The notes under the pieces are model-generated. The model worked only from the letters and a program-made list of their open reading frames with translations. It was not told the origin of the DNA and searched no databases. This document shows, piece after piece, positions 39,201-51,509 of a stretch of 64,000 nucleotides of DNA. The position numbers were made by a program, and so were the translations under genes. The stretch comes from Synchiropus splendidus (Eukaryota; Chordata; Actinopteri; Syngnathiformes; Callionymidae): positions 16,648,501-16,712,500 of the forward strand of contig NC_071336.1 in the NCBI RefSeq assembly GCF_027744825.2, given 5' to 3'. The stretch's first letter is position 1. Every line of letters begins with the position of its first letter.

Positions 39201-40130
39201 ACAATTCTGGTGGACTTTAGAATGTCTACCCCTTTAAACAATACATTAGCAGAAGGATTGAAATGTCCATCTTCCTCACCACTCATGACAAGTTTCTTCT
39301 TTGTGACCAGGCTTTTAGCTAGGATTTTGAAACGTTCAAAACCCCACCGCCAACCCATAACCCTGCCCCTAACCCCAACCCCTCCCGACACACCATGTCA
39401 ATGACAGACAACTTGCTTTGTAAAAAAAAAAAACACAGCTGTCAACATCTATTTGTACCAAAATAACTTGATAAACAACAAATAAAGAAGCACCTGAGTC
39501 AAATAACAAACATTAACAGACATGAACTGCTGCCACAGTAACACTTAGAGATGCAGGGGGGCCCTGGGCAATTGTTTTACTTGGCTGCCCCTCATCGATT
39601 AAAATGATAATAATAATAATAAAACATTTTTATAATTTATCTTTCCCCTACTACAAGCCATCATGTGTGCAGCATTGCGTTCATATATTGATGCAAGAGA
39701 AGCATGCAGTTGTGTCAGCTGTGATGGTTTTCTAAACTTTCACTACCGCAACATTCATTCATTCATTCAAACAATAATATATAAATGCTTGTCTCTTGAT
39801 TAAATAAATAGAACTACTGGACGTTTGATCCCTGTTAAGCAATTTTGCTTATTCTGAATGGTCTCTGTGTTGGTCCGCTTGCCGCTGGGATGCACGTAGG
39901 GGAGCGCCATATCTTCCTCCGATTAGAAAGCAATCAGTTTAAAGATTGTTTAAAGTTTGGAACTTATCTGCGGACATCCCATCAATAGCAGCACGCATGT
40001 GGATCACCGCAACAAATTATGGCCAAAATACGGTTGCGAAAGGTTCGAGAATCTGTGAATTTGGATGATATTCGGCGAAATTACCGGACGGAAACTCAAT
40101 GTAATGTAAACCAGTGAGATGACACTACGA
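36300..40130. other. Intergenic region, gene-poor
   Basis: I see no supported gene. Apart from a possible LINE scrap at 38.93-39.33 kb and a poly-A run at 39.42 kb, the sequence is unique-looking and AT-rich. Confidence 0.4.
38930..39330 (+). mobile_element. Possible CR1/Rex-type LINE reverse-transcriptase scrap
   Basis: The plus strand near 39,186-39,245 encodes SHSHTILVDFRMSTPLNNTL, which resembles the T-x-x-LFVDFSSAFNTI motif A of CR1/Rex-like reverse transcriptases. The YxDD motif region was not found. Tentative. Confidence 0.35.
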
Positions 40131-40415
40131 TGTTGTGCATTATACAGGCACTGATAAAACATTTAGGGCGTCCTGTTGAGGAAACAGGGCGTCTGGTTTT
40201 GAGTGCTGGAGGGCGTCCATTTTTTTCATGTTTTGCAGTTTAGGGCCGGATGCCCAAGACACCCTCCAGCTAAAAGCTTGTTTGTGACTAAGAACTACAC
40301 CGTCCCCCTCCCCTGACTTATCATACCTTATCATACCTATGTGGCTTTTAATGAAGCTAATATTTTCTCCAAACTTCACTTGAGAAACACTTAACATTTT
40401 GTGCAGGTCCGGGGA

Positions 40416-40526
40416 GGGACTGCATTTGAGACTCTCCCAGGACATTTGGAGTACCTTCTCATCCCATTTGGCCTCAGCAACATTCCCACAGTATCCAAAG
40501 GCCTGATCAATGATGCCGCGTTGTGA
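40416..40526 (+). pseudogene. Ty3/Gypsy reverse-transcriptase relic
   Basis: The plus strand encodes GTAFETLPGHLEYLLIPFGL and then SNIPTVSKGLINDAAL before a stop. This matches the conserved Ty3/Gypsy RT segment (W-K-T-A-F-x-T-x-x-G-H-F-E-Y-L-x-M-P-F-G-L-x-N-A-P). No catalytic YxDD segment follows in frame and the flanks are degraded. It is a small, dead piece of a retrotransposon. Confidence 0.8.
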
Positions 40527-40622
40527 GTAACTCAACATGTCCACCTAGCCTTATCCAGTGGCTTTCACAACAAGAAGCAACACAGCAAACTGGCTAAGGC
40601 TTCTCCTTCTGGTAACTGTATC

Positions 40623-41116
40623 GAGGGTTTTCACAGCACGCCATCAAAGCCGCCATGTTGGAGATACTCAGTGCTCAGCACAGAACGGTATTGAGCACAA
40701 ACTAAAACAGCACACAAACTCAAAATGAAACGTCAAAATATTTAAATACGTCAAATTCTCATATAAGGAGCAAATTTCGTCGATGACTTGGTGTAGCATT
40801 TTCCTGACCCATCCGCACACCATGGATGGAATAGGCGAAAAAAACTGGTAATTATATCAGGATAGGTCACCGATGGCAGACTGTCCGGAATGTCGTTCAC
40901 CCACGACGACGGAGCCAACGCACACGGGTCTGCACCACCAATAAAGCTCAACTCTTCCAAGTCTCACTCCCAACTTGTTTCGACGAGCCTTTTGTTTTAT
41001 TTTGCGTTTTTCCATCGCACTCCATTCACAGTCTATGGGCGTGTTTACAAAGAGTATCTTCAACATGGCGGCTTCCGGGTTGGATGACGTGGTGATGACA
41101 CGCCGTGAAAACCCTC
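40623..41116. mobile_element. TIR element, MITE-like (about 490 bp)
   Basis: The left end GAGGGTTTTCACAGCACGCC (40,623 on) is mirrored at the right end (41,116 back) as GAGGGTTTTCACGGCGTGTC. Further inside, both ends carry GCCGCCATGTTG(G/A)AGATACTC. The left repeat is about 17 bases shorter by an internal gap. The middle encodes no transposase. The superfamily was not assigned. Confidence 0.75.
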
Positions 41117-41336
41117 TATAAAGCCAAAATCTTAGGGCGAGACCACAGCACTGAAAATGGTTTCTGAAGAGCGCGGTATTATTCATTTCAGCAAATATGT
41201 CTATCAATAAAATCATACCTCAGTGTTCTGGGAGTTTGAGAAGTTGTTTTTGGACGATGTTGTTTTTACTATCCGGCATTTATCGCGCTTGTGTGTTCGC
41301 GCTTGTTTCTAGTTTCTGGCATCTAGCGCAGAGTGT

Positions 41337-41500
41337 CCTGAGGCGAGAAGCTCACCACCCGCTGAGAGTTTCACGAGACAAAGTACAGGGCTCCAGCAGG
41401 GATCAGGTCTGCAGCCCAAACTTGCTTGTGTTCACATCTCGGACTTCTGAGCCAAAAGAGCTTTGTCTCGAGACAGAACCGGTAGTGTGAAAGCACCCTG
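41337..41500 (-). mobile_element. Partial TIR element related to the 35.86-kb copy
   Basis: Reverse-complemented, this segment begins CAGGGTGCTTTCACACTACC and then follows the 35.86-kb element for about 145 bases (GCTCTTTTGGCTCAGAAGTC, GATGTGAACACA, CTTTGTCTCG(T/G)GAAACTCTC). The other terminal repeat is missing. Confidence 0.7.
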
Positions 41501-42116
41501 TACCACCACTGTACTCAGTAGTGGAGCACCGGTTTTATCGGCCGACAGTTCCAGCACTGTGTGACAGATTGCCCTCATTCCATTCTTGGTTCTATTCTCC
41601 AGTTCCTCTCAGTTCTGCCCATGATAAACAACTCCATAACTTAACTTAATGCAGTGATGAGATGGAGCATGGGCCGGTGCAGAGATGGACGTCGCACATG
41701 TGCGTGTGCGTGAGTGTTACCTCTCGTACTGTGTAGGCTGTTATTTTATATTTCCTGCGCAAACCCTTCTTGTCATTGGCTGAAAGTCATTCTGTGGCTG
41801 CTGTACATCCCCAATTACAAAACAGTATTCATAACACAAAATATCAATGGGTTAATAGAAACATTTAAAATGTAATTTTGATGATTGAAGATTCATGCCA
41901 ACCGAGTTGTGTGTCTTCATTAACATGAATTCAACAGTTGATTGTGGCGCAGCAACGTATTTATTTAGTTGTTTCCGCAGTTTTGAGCGCACAACATCGC
42001 CCCCTGCAGAGTTGGAGGTCATACCGTCTAGGTTAATCGGGAATTTCAATCGGGAAGTTCAGTGCTCTCGTTATTGTTTTGGGTTGTGTGTTGATTCGAT
42101 TTACACAGTAACGTAA

Positions 42117-42278
<162 letters not shown>

Positions 42279-42284
42279 TAGGAA

Positions 42285-45200
42285 TGGCGCTGACTCGACA
42301 TCAATATTGTTTAGAAATTCGTTTTTATGAGCAGAATAACCCACAAATTACCCTTCTGCTTCGTTAAAATATGTCATTTTCAATGGCAGTTAAACTGCGA
42401 TCGTCTTCTTACCGCTAGTCAAATGCCTCAAACTATTCAACTACGTTGTATTTTCTTCTCGTTTTAGCGAGCGACTGACAAATGATTCTGCATTTGACAA
42501 TTAAATGAGCACAAACCTGAGCATAAACACGCTTGGTTTTGTGCTGGTCCCCGCTGACTTCCAGTCAACGTACATCGAAAAATGTGCTCAAGCCAGCCAC
42601 TTGGTGTCGCTGTTTCACTCTGCTCACTGAAAACACCAACTTCCGTGTTGGATTTATCCTATGATGAATTCAAACTGGGTGATGACCACATGTGCAATAG
42701 ACAATGCATGCAAATGCAAACGCGCCAAAAATACATCACGTCTTACATGTAAATCCTGATTTTTTTATTTTTTCATTTTCAGGTGAAAATATGAAATATA
42801 TATTTAAAATAAACAACAACTCTACTCTGACTCTATTTTGATTGTTATGATTGATAAATCAGATAAGAGGGAAAAAAGAGACGATGACTGTGGCAAGAAA
42901 ATGACATGAGCAGAACATGCAGAAAAAAAAAAGCGAGACTTGGTCAATTTCCTCTTCAGCAGCATGAGGTGGGTCTGTGATGTGAGTGTAGAATCAGCAG
43001 AAACAGCAAGCGCACATCTCGGCTGTATGACACGTCAGGTCCACGCACAGGTAACTGGCTCATATTTATGCTGCTTTACAGTGTTGCATTTACAGGTAAT
43101 GCAGACAATAGAAGTTTGAACCCTCTATTTCATCACACTTAAATGTAGGAGAGGAAACTGACGAAAATTGGGCGTCGTTTTAGTCATCATAATGGCACTG
43201 TCTGACGTGTACTGAAGCTGTTAAGGTTGGGAAAGCAGAAGTAGTGGTTTTCTTCTGCGAGCAAGGTTGTTATGATGATAAATATAGACTTAAAGCGTTA
43301 GAAATGTATCAGCGATGTGGGTATGAATAACAAATCTGAACACATTTGGATGACACATATGCATCTCAAGCAAACATGTGGCATCTAACGGCTACATATC
43401 ATATATGAGTGAGTACCACGTACTGCAAACCTGGACCTTTAAAAAACAGTTTCATTCAACTAGAACTTCAAATGTTATATTTTAAAGTATTCTTACACAT
43501 TTTGGCTGCTGGTCACTGGACTGTGAGTACATTTAGCGCATACAAAACGTCTTCCATCCATCAAGAGGAAGGCTGTCATTCATCTTCACTGTACACAAAC
43601 ATTAATAAAGGTGTGAGAAAGAACATGTTATAGACTAGGAGGGCTTTATAGCATCGCATACAGCTCCCAAGCTTCTAAATTCTACATGCACTGTGATGTT
43701 TTTTTACCCATTAGTGTTGCTGCAAATGTACTATATTCTGTCTATAGAGTTAGTGTTAAAAATATTCAGCTGACAGCTGTCAGCTCAGGTGCACAGCAGC
43801 TGTTTTGTTGCTCCTTTAACACACAGACCCAGCAGCAGCGGGGGATGAATGAGAAATTTTTGACATGGTTCTGAAGTTATGTTTCACACTCAAGGTACAG
43901 AAGGTGTTTTCAAACTTCAAATTCACTTTAAAGACCTTTCACTGCACACGAAACATTCATATGGACAAAGTGATTCGCCTTGCAAATGATGTTCAGGCTT
44001 GTAGATGACGAGACTTTATTTTTCGTATTATGAAATGGCACTTCAAAATATTCAGTAGAAGGGTTTTCTTTTTCAGGAATTAATTGTATGAAAGGTCGGT
44101 CCAGCCAATCAAGTCCAGTAAGAACATCTACAGTACATTTCAGCATCTGAGCCCTTTACTAGTCCTCTGTCCTCGGAATGTTCCCTCTATTCCAGGCTCT
44201 TGGATGGTTTCTCTTTCCTCTTCAGTTCAGATGTTCACCGCGGCCATGATGAAAATGAAATAACACAATGCGTTTAGTTTCACGGATTGTGCACAGCTAA
44301 CAGTTTTGCAGAAAAGTCCCGCAGTATTGCAGTTATTGTGAGAGACAAGTCATCCTCGGTCAAAAATCCCCTTCTGCTGAAGCTGGTGTCACTGAAGTGA
44401 TGTATGATTCTGCCACAAATTCATCCTTTTGGATGAAAAAAACTGAACTTTATGTATGTAAGAAGAAGAAGGACAAACAAGTCTTGTTGACGTGACATCT
44501 TTATTCAGCTGTAACAGGTTAGTTTAAGCTTCTCTAACTGTGTCATTGACAGAGAGTCTCAGTTGCTTTTTCTATGTAAAACTTGCATGCTTTAATTGAA
44601 GTATGTTTCACTGTTTACCTCTAAAAACATTGAACTTCTCTCACAAATCCCTCATGAGTGGCTTTTTGTCCACTTCAAGCTGGCGTAGATTATGGTACTT
44701 GCTCCATCTGCTTGCGCTAATGAAGGAGGAATACGTTTCTTTTACACTCTCTTTCACATGATTTTCACATGATCTTGTGCACGTCATAGGTCTTGCGTTG
44801 TCGCTGCCTTTTTCCATTTCTCACTCTCTTGGGTAAAGCTCTGTATTTTGTTATATTTGAAGTGTTGGTAATCAACGAAATTTTTTAAAATCTCCACTCA
44901 AAACTGCATTGCATAGCATCATCAGAACGTCTTCAGCATCAGACACATTTTCCAAGTCCAAAACTATCTCTATCAACACCAGCTTGTGCTTTTTTTACTG
45001 GATCCTGTCATGTGACCTGCCACACACTGGAATTACTGTAATAGAAATGAGTGGAGAAATCTTCCAAGCCTCTATAAACCCAGAGGGACTTTAAAGAGAA
45101 TCACGGAAATGTTCTGTAGGTTCAGTCAGTCATTGTGAAAGTTTTAATTGAAATATATTTGTCTCTTTTGAGTTATTCGCTGTAGAAAAACACACAAACA

Positions 45201-45440
45201 AACATCTCGGTTCATATGGCATTATAATCTGAAACACTGTGTTCTAATCCTAATCCGATGGTGCACAAACTAGGACATTTCTTTTGCAAAAACAACTTGC
45301 TGCTAAGAGAATGTTGCACAGTTTTTACCTTTATTCACTCCCTTTTAATCCGAGGAGAAGAACCAAGGAAGCTAAAGAGGCGACACAGAAATTCAGTCTG
45401 AGCACAGGGAGTGTTCTAGTTTCACTGATACTGTGGCATT
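42285..45440. other. Intergenic region between tRNA and GPCR
   Basis: No coding exon is supported. The notable element is the E-box cluster at 43,767-43,802. The remainder is AT-rich with scattered short poly-A and poly-T runs. Confidence 0.4.
43767..43802. promoter_or_regulatory. E-box cluster with an 18-bp perfect palindrome
   Basis: Four E-boxes lie within 36 bases: CAGCTG at 43,767, 43,774 and 43,797, and CAGGTG at 43,786. The block AGCTGACAGCTGTCAGCT (43,768-43,785) is its own reverse complement. Such sites bind bHLH factors. Enhancer function is inference. Confidence 0.45.
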
Positions 45441-45459
45441 AAGTTCATGTGTATACCCC

Positions 45460-45745
45460 TCCATGAGCTCCTGGTCCAATACAGTAGCACACGTACCAAC
45501 CGACTGAGACTACCCAACTCAAAGACTGAGCGCCACAGGAGGTCCTTTCTCCCTGTGGCAATAAAAATGTACAATTCATCTCTGAAAAAATCACGATGAA
45601 GGATTCTTCTTGAACTGCATTTTCTTGCACATTGTTCACATGGTTTCTAAGCTCTTTAGTATAGCTTTGTTTTTGTACAGAGCATGTTACGAACATAATT
45701 TCCCTTGGGATTAATAAAGTTTTGCTGATTTCTGATTTCTGATAT
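45460..45745 (+). mobile_element. CR1/Rex-like LINE 3' end
   Basis: The plus strand encodes RTNRLRLPNSKTERHRRSFL followed by PVAIKMYNS, the usual C-terminal segment (R-R-x-S-F-x-P-x-A-I-x-x-x-N) of fish CR1/Rex-like LINEs. After 160 bases comes the typical 3' end CCCTTGGGATTAATAAAGT and a short CTGATTT tandem tail. The rest of the element is absent, as in 5'-truncated insertions. It ends about 260 bases before the GPCR coding exon. Confidence 0.75.
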
Positions 45746-46008
45746 AAGAATGTTATGTAGAGTGGTTAGGTCCAAGATTTCACCTCTTTAAATTATCAGA
45801 AAGATTATGAAAGATCCAGAGACACAGAGAGTGAGGCAACCTATGACAGAATATTTTGGTACAAATGAATGAAATATTGCATGAACTACTTTGAGTTGAC
45901 TCTCATATCACGCTGTGTTTGAAGGGAAATCTGTAAAATTCACATTATTGTTGTTCTATTTCTATCTCCTCCATGTTACTAAAAATATCCTCTGCTTCTC
46001 AGGTTAAG

Positions 46009-46908
46009 ATGTCAGGTAACAACAGCTCCACCTTCTATGATGACTCCAATAAAGTCAGCGTCATGCACGTCTGTATTTACGCCTTCATCTTTCTCGTGGG
46101 TTTGGTTTTCAACCTCACTGCCCTGGTGGTTTTCTGCCGTCAGAGCAAATCTAGATCTCAGACCATCACTTACATGACCAACCTGGCCTTGGCTGACATC
46201 CTCCTCATCCTCACGCTGCCCGTGAGGATCTACTACTATTCTGGGTTCTCTAAACTTCCCACGGGATTGTGTGATGCCCTGGGTCTGATCCTCAAGGCAA
46301 ACATGTACAGCAGCATCCTCCTCCTCACCTGCATTAGCTGTGATCGCTGCATGGCTGTCACCTTCCCCATGTCCACCCGCGTGCAAGGCTGGAGGAAAAA
46401 GGCGCCTTTTGTTTGTCTAGGGATATGGATTCTGACTATTGGTGCGAGCATACCCATCTACCTGTCCCAGCAGAGAAGTCGTTCCCACTGCTTTGATGAG
46501 TTTCCCGTCTATGCCACTCAGAGCTACGTTGTTTACCCAACACTTCTTTTGGGCTTCGGGATCCCTTTTGTCACTATGCTCGTCAGTTCATGGGGCCTGA
46601 TCCGTGCCGTCCAGAAGAGCATCGTGGCTCAGACCAACCTGGTGGACAGCAAGAAGATCAGAAGGATGATCGCTGCCAGCCTCATCATTTTCCTCATCAG
46701 CTTCCTTCCCTACCACGTCCTCATTCTTTTACTGTCTCTACGTAAGAACTCCAACCCCCTGCTCACTGCGTACCGCTACAGCCTGATGCTGGCGTGCCTC
46801 AACACAGTGCTGGACCCGATAGCTTACTATTTCACCACTGACACCTTCAGGAAGAACATGTACAGAGACACGACTCAGAGGATGCTCCCGTTGAACAGTC
46901 AAAGCTAA
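46009..46908 (+). CDS. Rhodopsin-like GPCR, P2Y/LPA-receptor type
   Basis: One exon encodes 299 residues. I chose ATG at 46,009 because it lies seven bases after a good acceptor (TCTGCTTCTCAG), suggesting a 5' non-coding exon upstream; an in-frame ATG at 45,973 sits inside that acceptor tract. Seven membrane segments are visible. Landmarks: N-glycosylation sites at N4/N5, N35 in TM1, NLALAD (58-63) in TM2, the C88-C161 pair, W140, P186, FLPYH (232-236) in TM6 and DPIAYY (269-274) in TM7. The DPxxY and FLPYH motifs place it in the delta-group P2Y/LPA/GPR35-55-like branch. The usual DRY is DRC (112-114). The C-tail is short. The ligand is not deducible and the subtype was not assigned. Confidence 0.9.
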   Translation: MSGNNSSTFYDDSNKVSVMHVCIYAFIFLVGLVFNLTALVVFCRQSKSRSQTITYMTNLALADILLILTLPVRIYYYSGFSKLPTGLCDALGLILKANMYSSILLLTCISCDRCMAVTFPMSTRVQGWRKKAPFVCLGIWILTIGASIPIYLSQQRSRSHCFDEFPVYATQSYVVYPTLLLGFGIPFVTMLVSSWGLIRAVQKSIVAQTNLVDSKKIRRMIAASLIIFLISFLPYHVLILLLSLRKNSNPLLTAYRYSLMLACLNTVLDPIAYYFTTDTFRKNMYRDTTQRMLPLNSQS

Positions 46909-47231
46909 AGAGGCCACAGTGCCATGCGGGGTGGGAAGAGATAAGAGATTAAAGCGAGGTGATTCGGAGAGCTTCAGTTGTCGCTCAAGATAACTAACTG
47001 TGAAATGTCTTACTCAGATGCATTTTTGTAAAGCTTTTTGTAAAAAACAAATGCAGTTTTGGACAGAACAAACCCTTGTTTAAGCCATTCCAAGACTTTG
47101 CATTTAATTATCGCCGTATTGCTGTGTCTTTTTACATTATGAATGTGTACTTTTTTTTTTTTAAGAAAACTGAATTGTCTTTTAAGGAAAACGTTTTTTT
47201 TTTAAGCAGTGTTCCTCTCTTGATTTAAAAA

Positions 47232-47237
47232 AATAAA
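47232..47237 (+). terminator. GPCR candidate poly(A) signal (AATAAA)
   Basis: AATAAA lies about 320 bases after the GPCR stop codon, in an A/T-rich tract. A further AATAAA lies at about 47.83 kb and could serve as a distal site. Confidence 0.5.
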
Positions 47238-48119
47238 AACATAGCTGGCTGTGAGACATGGCTCACACACAGTAAGTTTTTGTTATATTTCAACTCTTTA
47301 CTTCCTGTGCTCACCTTGCATTTCTGACTGCAGCTCGACTGGGTGAAAGCACACAATCACTGCATCTGCTGTCTTAAACCTTTCTGCTCACATTGTCGCA
47401 GACTGACTTCTCCTCATCTGTCTCTGTGTCCACGTTTGTGATCCAGTTTCCCTTTACTCTGGTGAATGAGCATTTTTTCGAGCACTGGTGTTGACTGCCT
47501 CACATTTTCTGTTTGTCTTTTCCTTCAGCTAAGCCTGTGTTCTGACCTTCTAGAGCTTGTTTGATCTGGTTTTCTTGTTTCCTACCATCAGCCTGCCTTG
47601 CTGCTTTCCATTCTGTTTTCATCCTACTCTATTTCTCTGTGAACTGCCTACAGTGTGTTTTGCGTGTGGACTTGTATCTTGTTTGTCACATGAGCGAGAG
47701 ATGAACACCACATGTGTTTGTGCTTTACTATTTTTGAGCTTGTTTCAGAACCCATCACATGTGTTTTCAGATTTCACTCCCTGGCGTTTCTCTCCTGGTT
47801 CGGTGACCCCCTTCCCGGTCTTTTTGGGTTTTAATAAACTATTGCAAAGCTTGTTCCTGTGGTTTTGAGTTTCGTTAACATGAAAACATGGTAAAAAAAA
47901 AAAAAGATTTGTGTCATGATGTGAAGTGAACAATAATGTCCACAACAAAAACACAGGTGTTCCCTCCTCATTCGCAAAGGTTGTGCATCACTTCTCCCCC
48001 ACACAACCACAGTCCCCCAGGTGCTACATTTGAGTCCCTCCCCAGACACCCGAGGGGTCTCTGGTACCAATGGTACCATGACTGTTTCCAGAGTCTGTCA
48101 CACTACCTTTGTATGGAAC

Positions 48120-49350
48120 ACGGTGTGGACCCTTTCGCCCTGCATCACGCAGATGATCTTGGTGTCCGCAAAGCTGCCCACCATCAAACTCATCCACCAC
48201 AAAAAACACTGGACCCTCTTGGTGGTGGATGACTCCGGGTAACCAGGTTGAACCTGTGACACAGCTTTTAACACATACACATATGGGACGTTCTTGAAAA
48301 AAGTTTCTTCTTAGCATATGATTCTCTTCTTGCTTTTTGCTCAGCCTGTGACCTCACAACTCTCTCCCCCACATCTGGGTGAAGAGGATGTGATTTAGGT
48401 CTCTGTCCCGGCAACATCTCAGCTGGAGGAAGTCCTGTCGTTGTGTGAGGCGTAAATAAGAAACGGGAAAGCTTGGTTTGCAGAGAGTCTCCTGACATTT
48501 TCCTCTGTCCATCTTTCTCAGTCAGTCTCAACAGCTCTGTCTGCTACACCTTTGGAGGCAGGGTGATAGGGGCTGTGCTGACATGACAGATCCTGTTTTT
48601 CTCCATAAACTCTTTGAAAACCTCACTGGTAAAAGTGGGCACATTGTCTATCCCGTAATGGGGGAAGTGACATTTTTGGTGTGCATGCCTTTACCTTTTC
48701 TTCCAAGCCACCGTCCAGGACATGCCCAGGTGGGCATCATGTAGCTCCTCCATCACCTGTGCAATCACTTCGGGGCCCCAGAAAAGGCAGCCATGAAGCA
48801 AGTTTGAGCTTGACGATCCTTCCTGCTCTACAGACACAGGCCACCCCCGCATCTCTTAACTTGTGAGACTGGCTCTCTCTCCCACCACATTTTGATTTGT
48901 TTGGCTGTCACTGGAGGAGTTGACAGTGCATAAGAAAACTGGGGGTGGACTCGTGAGGCTTGGTGTGTCAGGGAGAGGCAGGCGGCTAAAGGCATCAGCA
49001 TTTGCTTTTTCCCTTCCTGCCTCGTACTGTATTCGATGCTGGCATGTTGCTAGAGTGGATGGAAGGCCTTGGTTCTCACAATACAGACCCATCAGGCGCT
49101 TGAGGTCTGTACAGGCGATAAAAGGGCGACCAAACAGGTAGATGTAGAAACGTTTCACAACAAAAACCACAGCTAGGCCCTCCATCTTGAACAGTGAGTA
49201 CCATTTTTCTGCGGTGGGAAGAGTATGTGACACAGAGCTGATGGGCTTTTCACGCCCATCCTCCATACAGGGAGAAAGCTCCGCCCCCACATCATAAGGG
49301 GACGTCTCACATGACTGGAAAACTTCCTTCTTAGGGTCAAAGTGTGACAA
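48120..49350 (-). pseudogene. Ty3/Gypsy retrotransposon pol relic (RNase H and integrase)
   Basis: On the minus strand the order is RNase H, then integrase. The RNase H part (about 49,350-48,860) shows PYDVGAELS, EGLAVVFVVKRFYIYLFGRP, ACTDLKRL and NADAFSRLPLP, as in K02A2.6-like Gypsy elements. The zinc-finger and core integrase region follows to about 48,300 with frameshifts. The C-terminal part (about 48,240-48,130) has WLPGVIHHQEGPVFFVV, the GPY/F module. Key RNase H acidic residues are changed in places and the frame breaks several times, so the copy is dead. Neither gag nor clear LTRs were found. Confidence 0.85.
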
Positions 49351-50212
49351 ACATGCTGAAAAACATCCTTCCTGAGCCAGCTTCTACTTCCATGAATATA
49401 TATGTGGATCAGGTTTGGTTTAATATGTCACACTGTCAGTCACGGCTCTCATAAAGTGTTGTTTTAGTTGTGGAGGGAGGCATACAGTTCAGTCACCCAT
49501 TCTCATTCTACATACATCTCTCTATATACATGCTTTGTAATAACATATACAGTACAGTATATACCTGGGGTGGTATACCCCCCACTGCTCTAAAGACTGG
49601 AAGTGAATCCTAGTTTCTGTTTTTTTTGTCCCCTCTCTCTGGATTCTGACTTTTAATATAAAAATCCAGGTAGTGGGACAAAAACTGTGGTCTGCTGCTC
49701 TGTCATATTATCACGTTGATCAGAGGTTTGCGGTCTTTTTTTGTGAGCGTTGTGTGCTAAAATGATGCGATGGGCGGGTGCTGACAGATCTCATCTGACA
49801 CACAAAATGACTGCTTCAAGCACAGGCAGCACCCATCAGGAGGTTTTAGTTTTGTACAATATAGCAGCACGCTGCCTGGGCTTTGATGGTTCATGAACCC
49901 TGATAATGAGGAGCTCATTCACCTGTTTTCTGGGGAGAGTGGTGGGTTTTGGTGGTGCTGATGGGTGATTTGAGGCCAGATGAGGTTGCATGTCGGAGGA
50001 CAGATTCATGTGGAAATGCCCCCAAAAATGTCAGAGGAAGAGGGGAAGTGTTTACATATTTATGTGTCAAAGATAAAGTTGCATCATATATTAATTCAGT
50101 TCAGAGATATAGAGTCTGACATCCCTGCTGTAAGGTCAGCATCAGCAGGTGCTACACTCACTTCAAGCATGTTGACATGTTCGCACATTGTTTGTCAACT
50201 TTCAGTGGTTGG

Positions 50213-50270
50213 ACGACGCCTTTTTCGGGTCACCAAAAGTTGGACGACGCCTTTTTTGGGTCACCGAAAG
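50213..50270. repeat. Two-copy tandem repeat, about 29-bp unit
   Basis: Two adjacent units each read TTGGACGACGCCTTTTT, then (C/T)GGGTCACC(A/G)AAAG. They differ at only a few positions, so the duplication looks recent. Confidence 0.85.
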
Positions 50271-51294
50271 GTCCTGGACTTGTACTCATCAGTCCTCATC
50301 AGTGCGAAAAAGTTTGATTGTTCAGCTACAGTATTCTGGTGATTTGTTGTTTTGAAAAAAATGTGGGACAGTGGTTGTGGTTATTCAAGTCATTGATGGA
50401 AACAGTGCCACAGTACAAGAAATGGAAAACCCAAAGACGAGGGCGTGAGAAAGAGAAGTCAACAGTGGTGAAACGACAGGAACCAACAAGTGTTTACTTT
50501 GCCTTCTGCTTTTATGTGTGCTGAAAATGAGAGAGAAGTTTGAGGGAGAAGTGCGTGTTAGTCTACTCCTGCGGTTTCCTGCACTAGCTGCAGTGGTCCG
50601 ACATGATGGAGCCAAGGGTGACATGCCTGTCAAGGCAGCATGAAGAGTGACATCTTCTGGGCTTATTTTGTCGTGCACATGCAAAAGCACTCCTCATAAC
50701 ATTCTGTGATTTAAAAGGCAATCTGTTTATTATTTACTTTGTTAAAGATGAATCCACAGGCAAAAGCAATCTGTCATTATTACGTCACACAAACTTCCCA
50801 CAGTCAGCAACCCGCTGTCGGGCCTCAACTTTTTTCACTTTCCGAGACAATAAACTCACGCTCTGTTTCTGCACCTGGAGTTGTGCTTTTAAGCCTGGAA
50901 CTTGTTTTGCCGTCATTTGTTCAAACACTTCATTTCAGAAATGTAATTCATCATTGCTCCACGATCGGAGCTGCTCACTGACATCAAAGTCTCCTTATGT
51001 GGGACAAGGCGAAACACCCAAGAGCTCATTCAAAAGTAAGTCAAGATGGTTGAGAAACGCAATCACCCTTCAGCCTTCTTTCCTGATTCAGCAGCAACAA
51101 TGGGTCAGTGTTTATATGCCAAAGGTTGAAGTCTTGTGGAGAATCACTGAAGAACTAGAGGTAGACTTCCTTCTCTCTCCAAACTGCACAAGACACAAGA
51201 AATGCTTCTGGCAAAAACAATGACAGCATCTGTATTGTGATTCCATAAATCGTGTTGGGCTCCTAAACAAAAAAGTGAACTGAAGGTCAAATCA

Positions 51295-51509
<215 letters not shown>

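Noticed and set aside
45973..46008. In-frame ATG upstream of the GPCR start
   Set aside because: The 36 bases overlap the polypyrimidine tract and CAG acceptor just before 46,003, so they are probably intronic; the added residues have no family match.
47280..47880. Possible LTR, ending near an AATAAA at 47.83 kb
   Set aside because: No second copy on the other side of the Gypsy relic and no inverted TG...CA ends could be shown.
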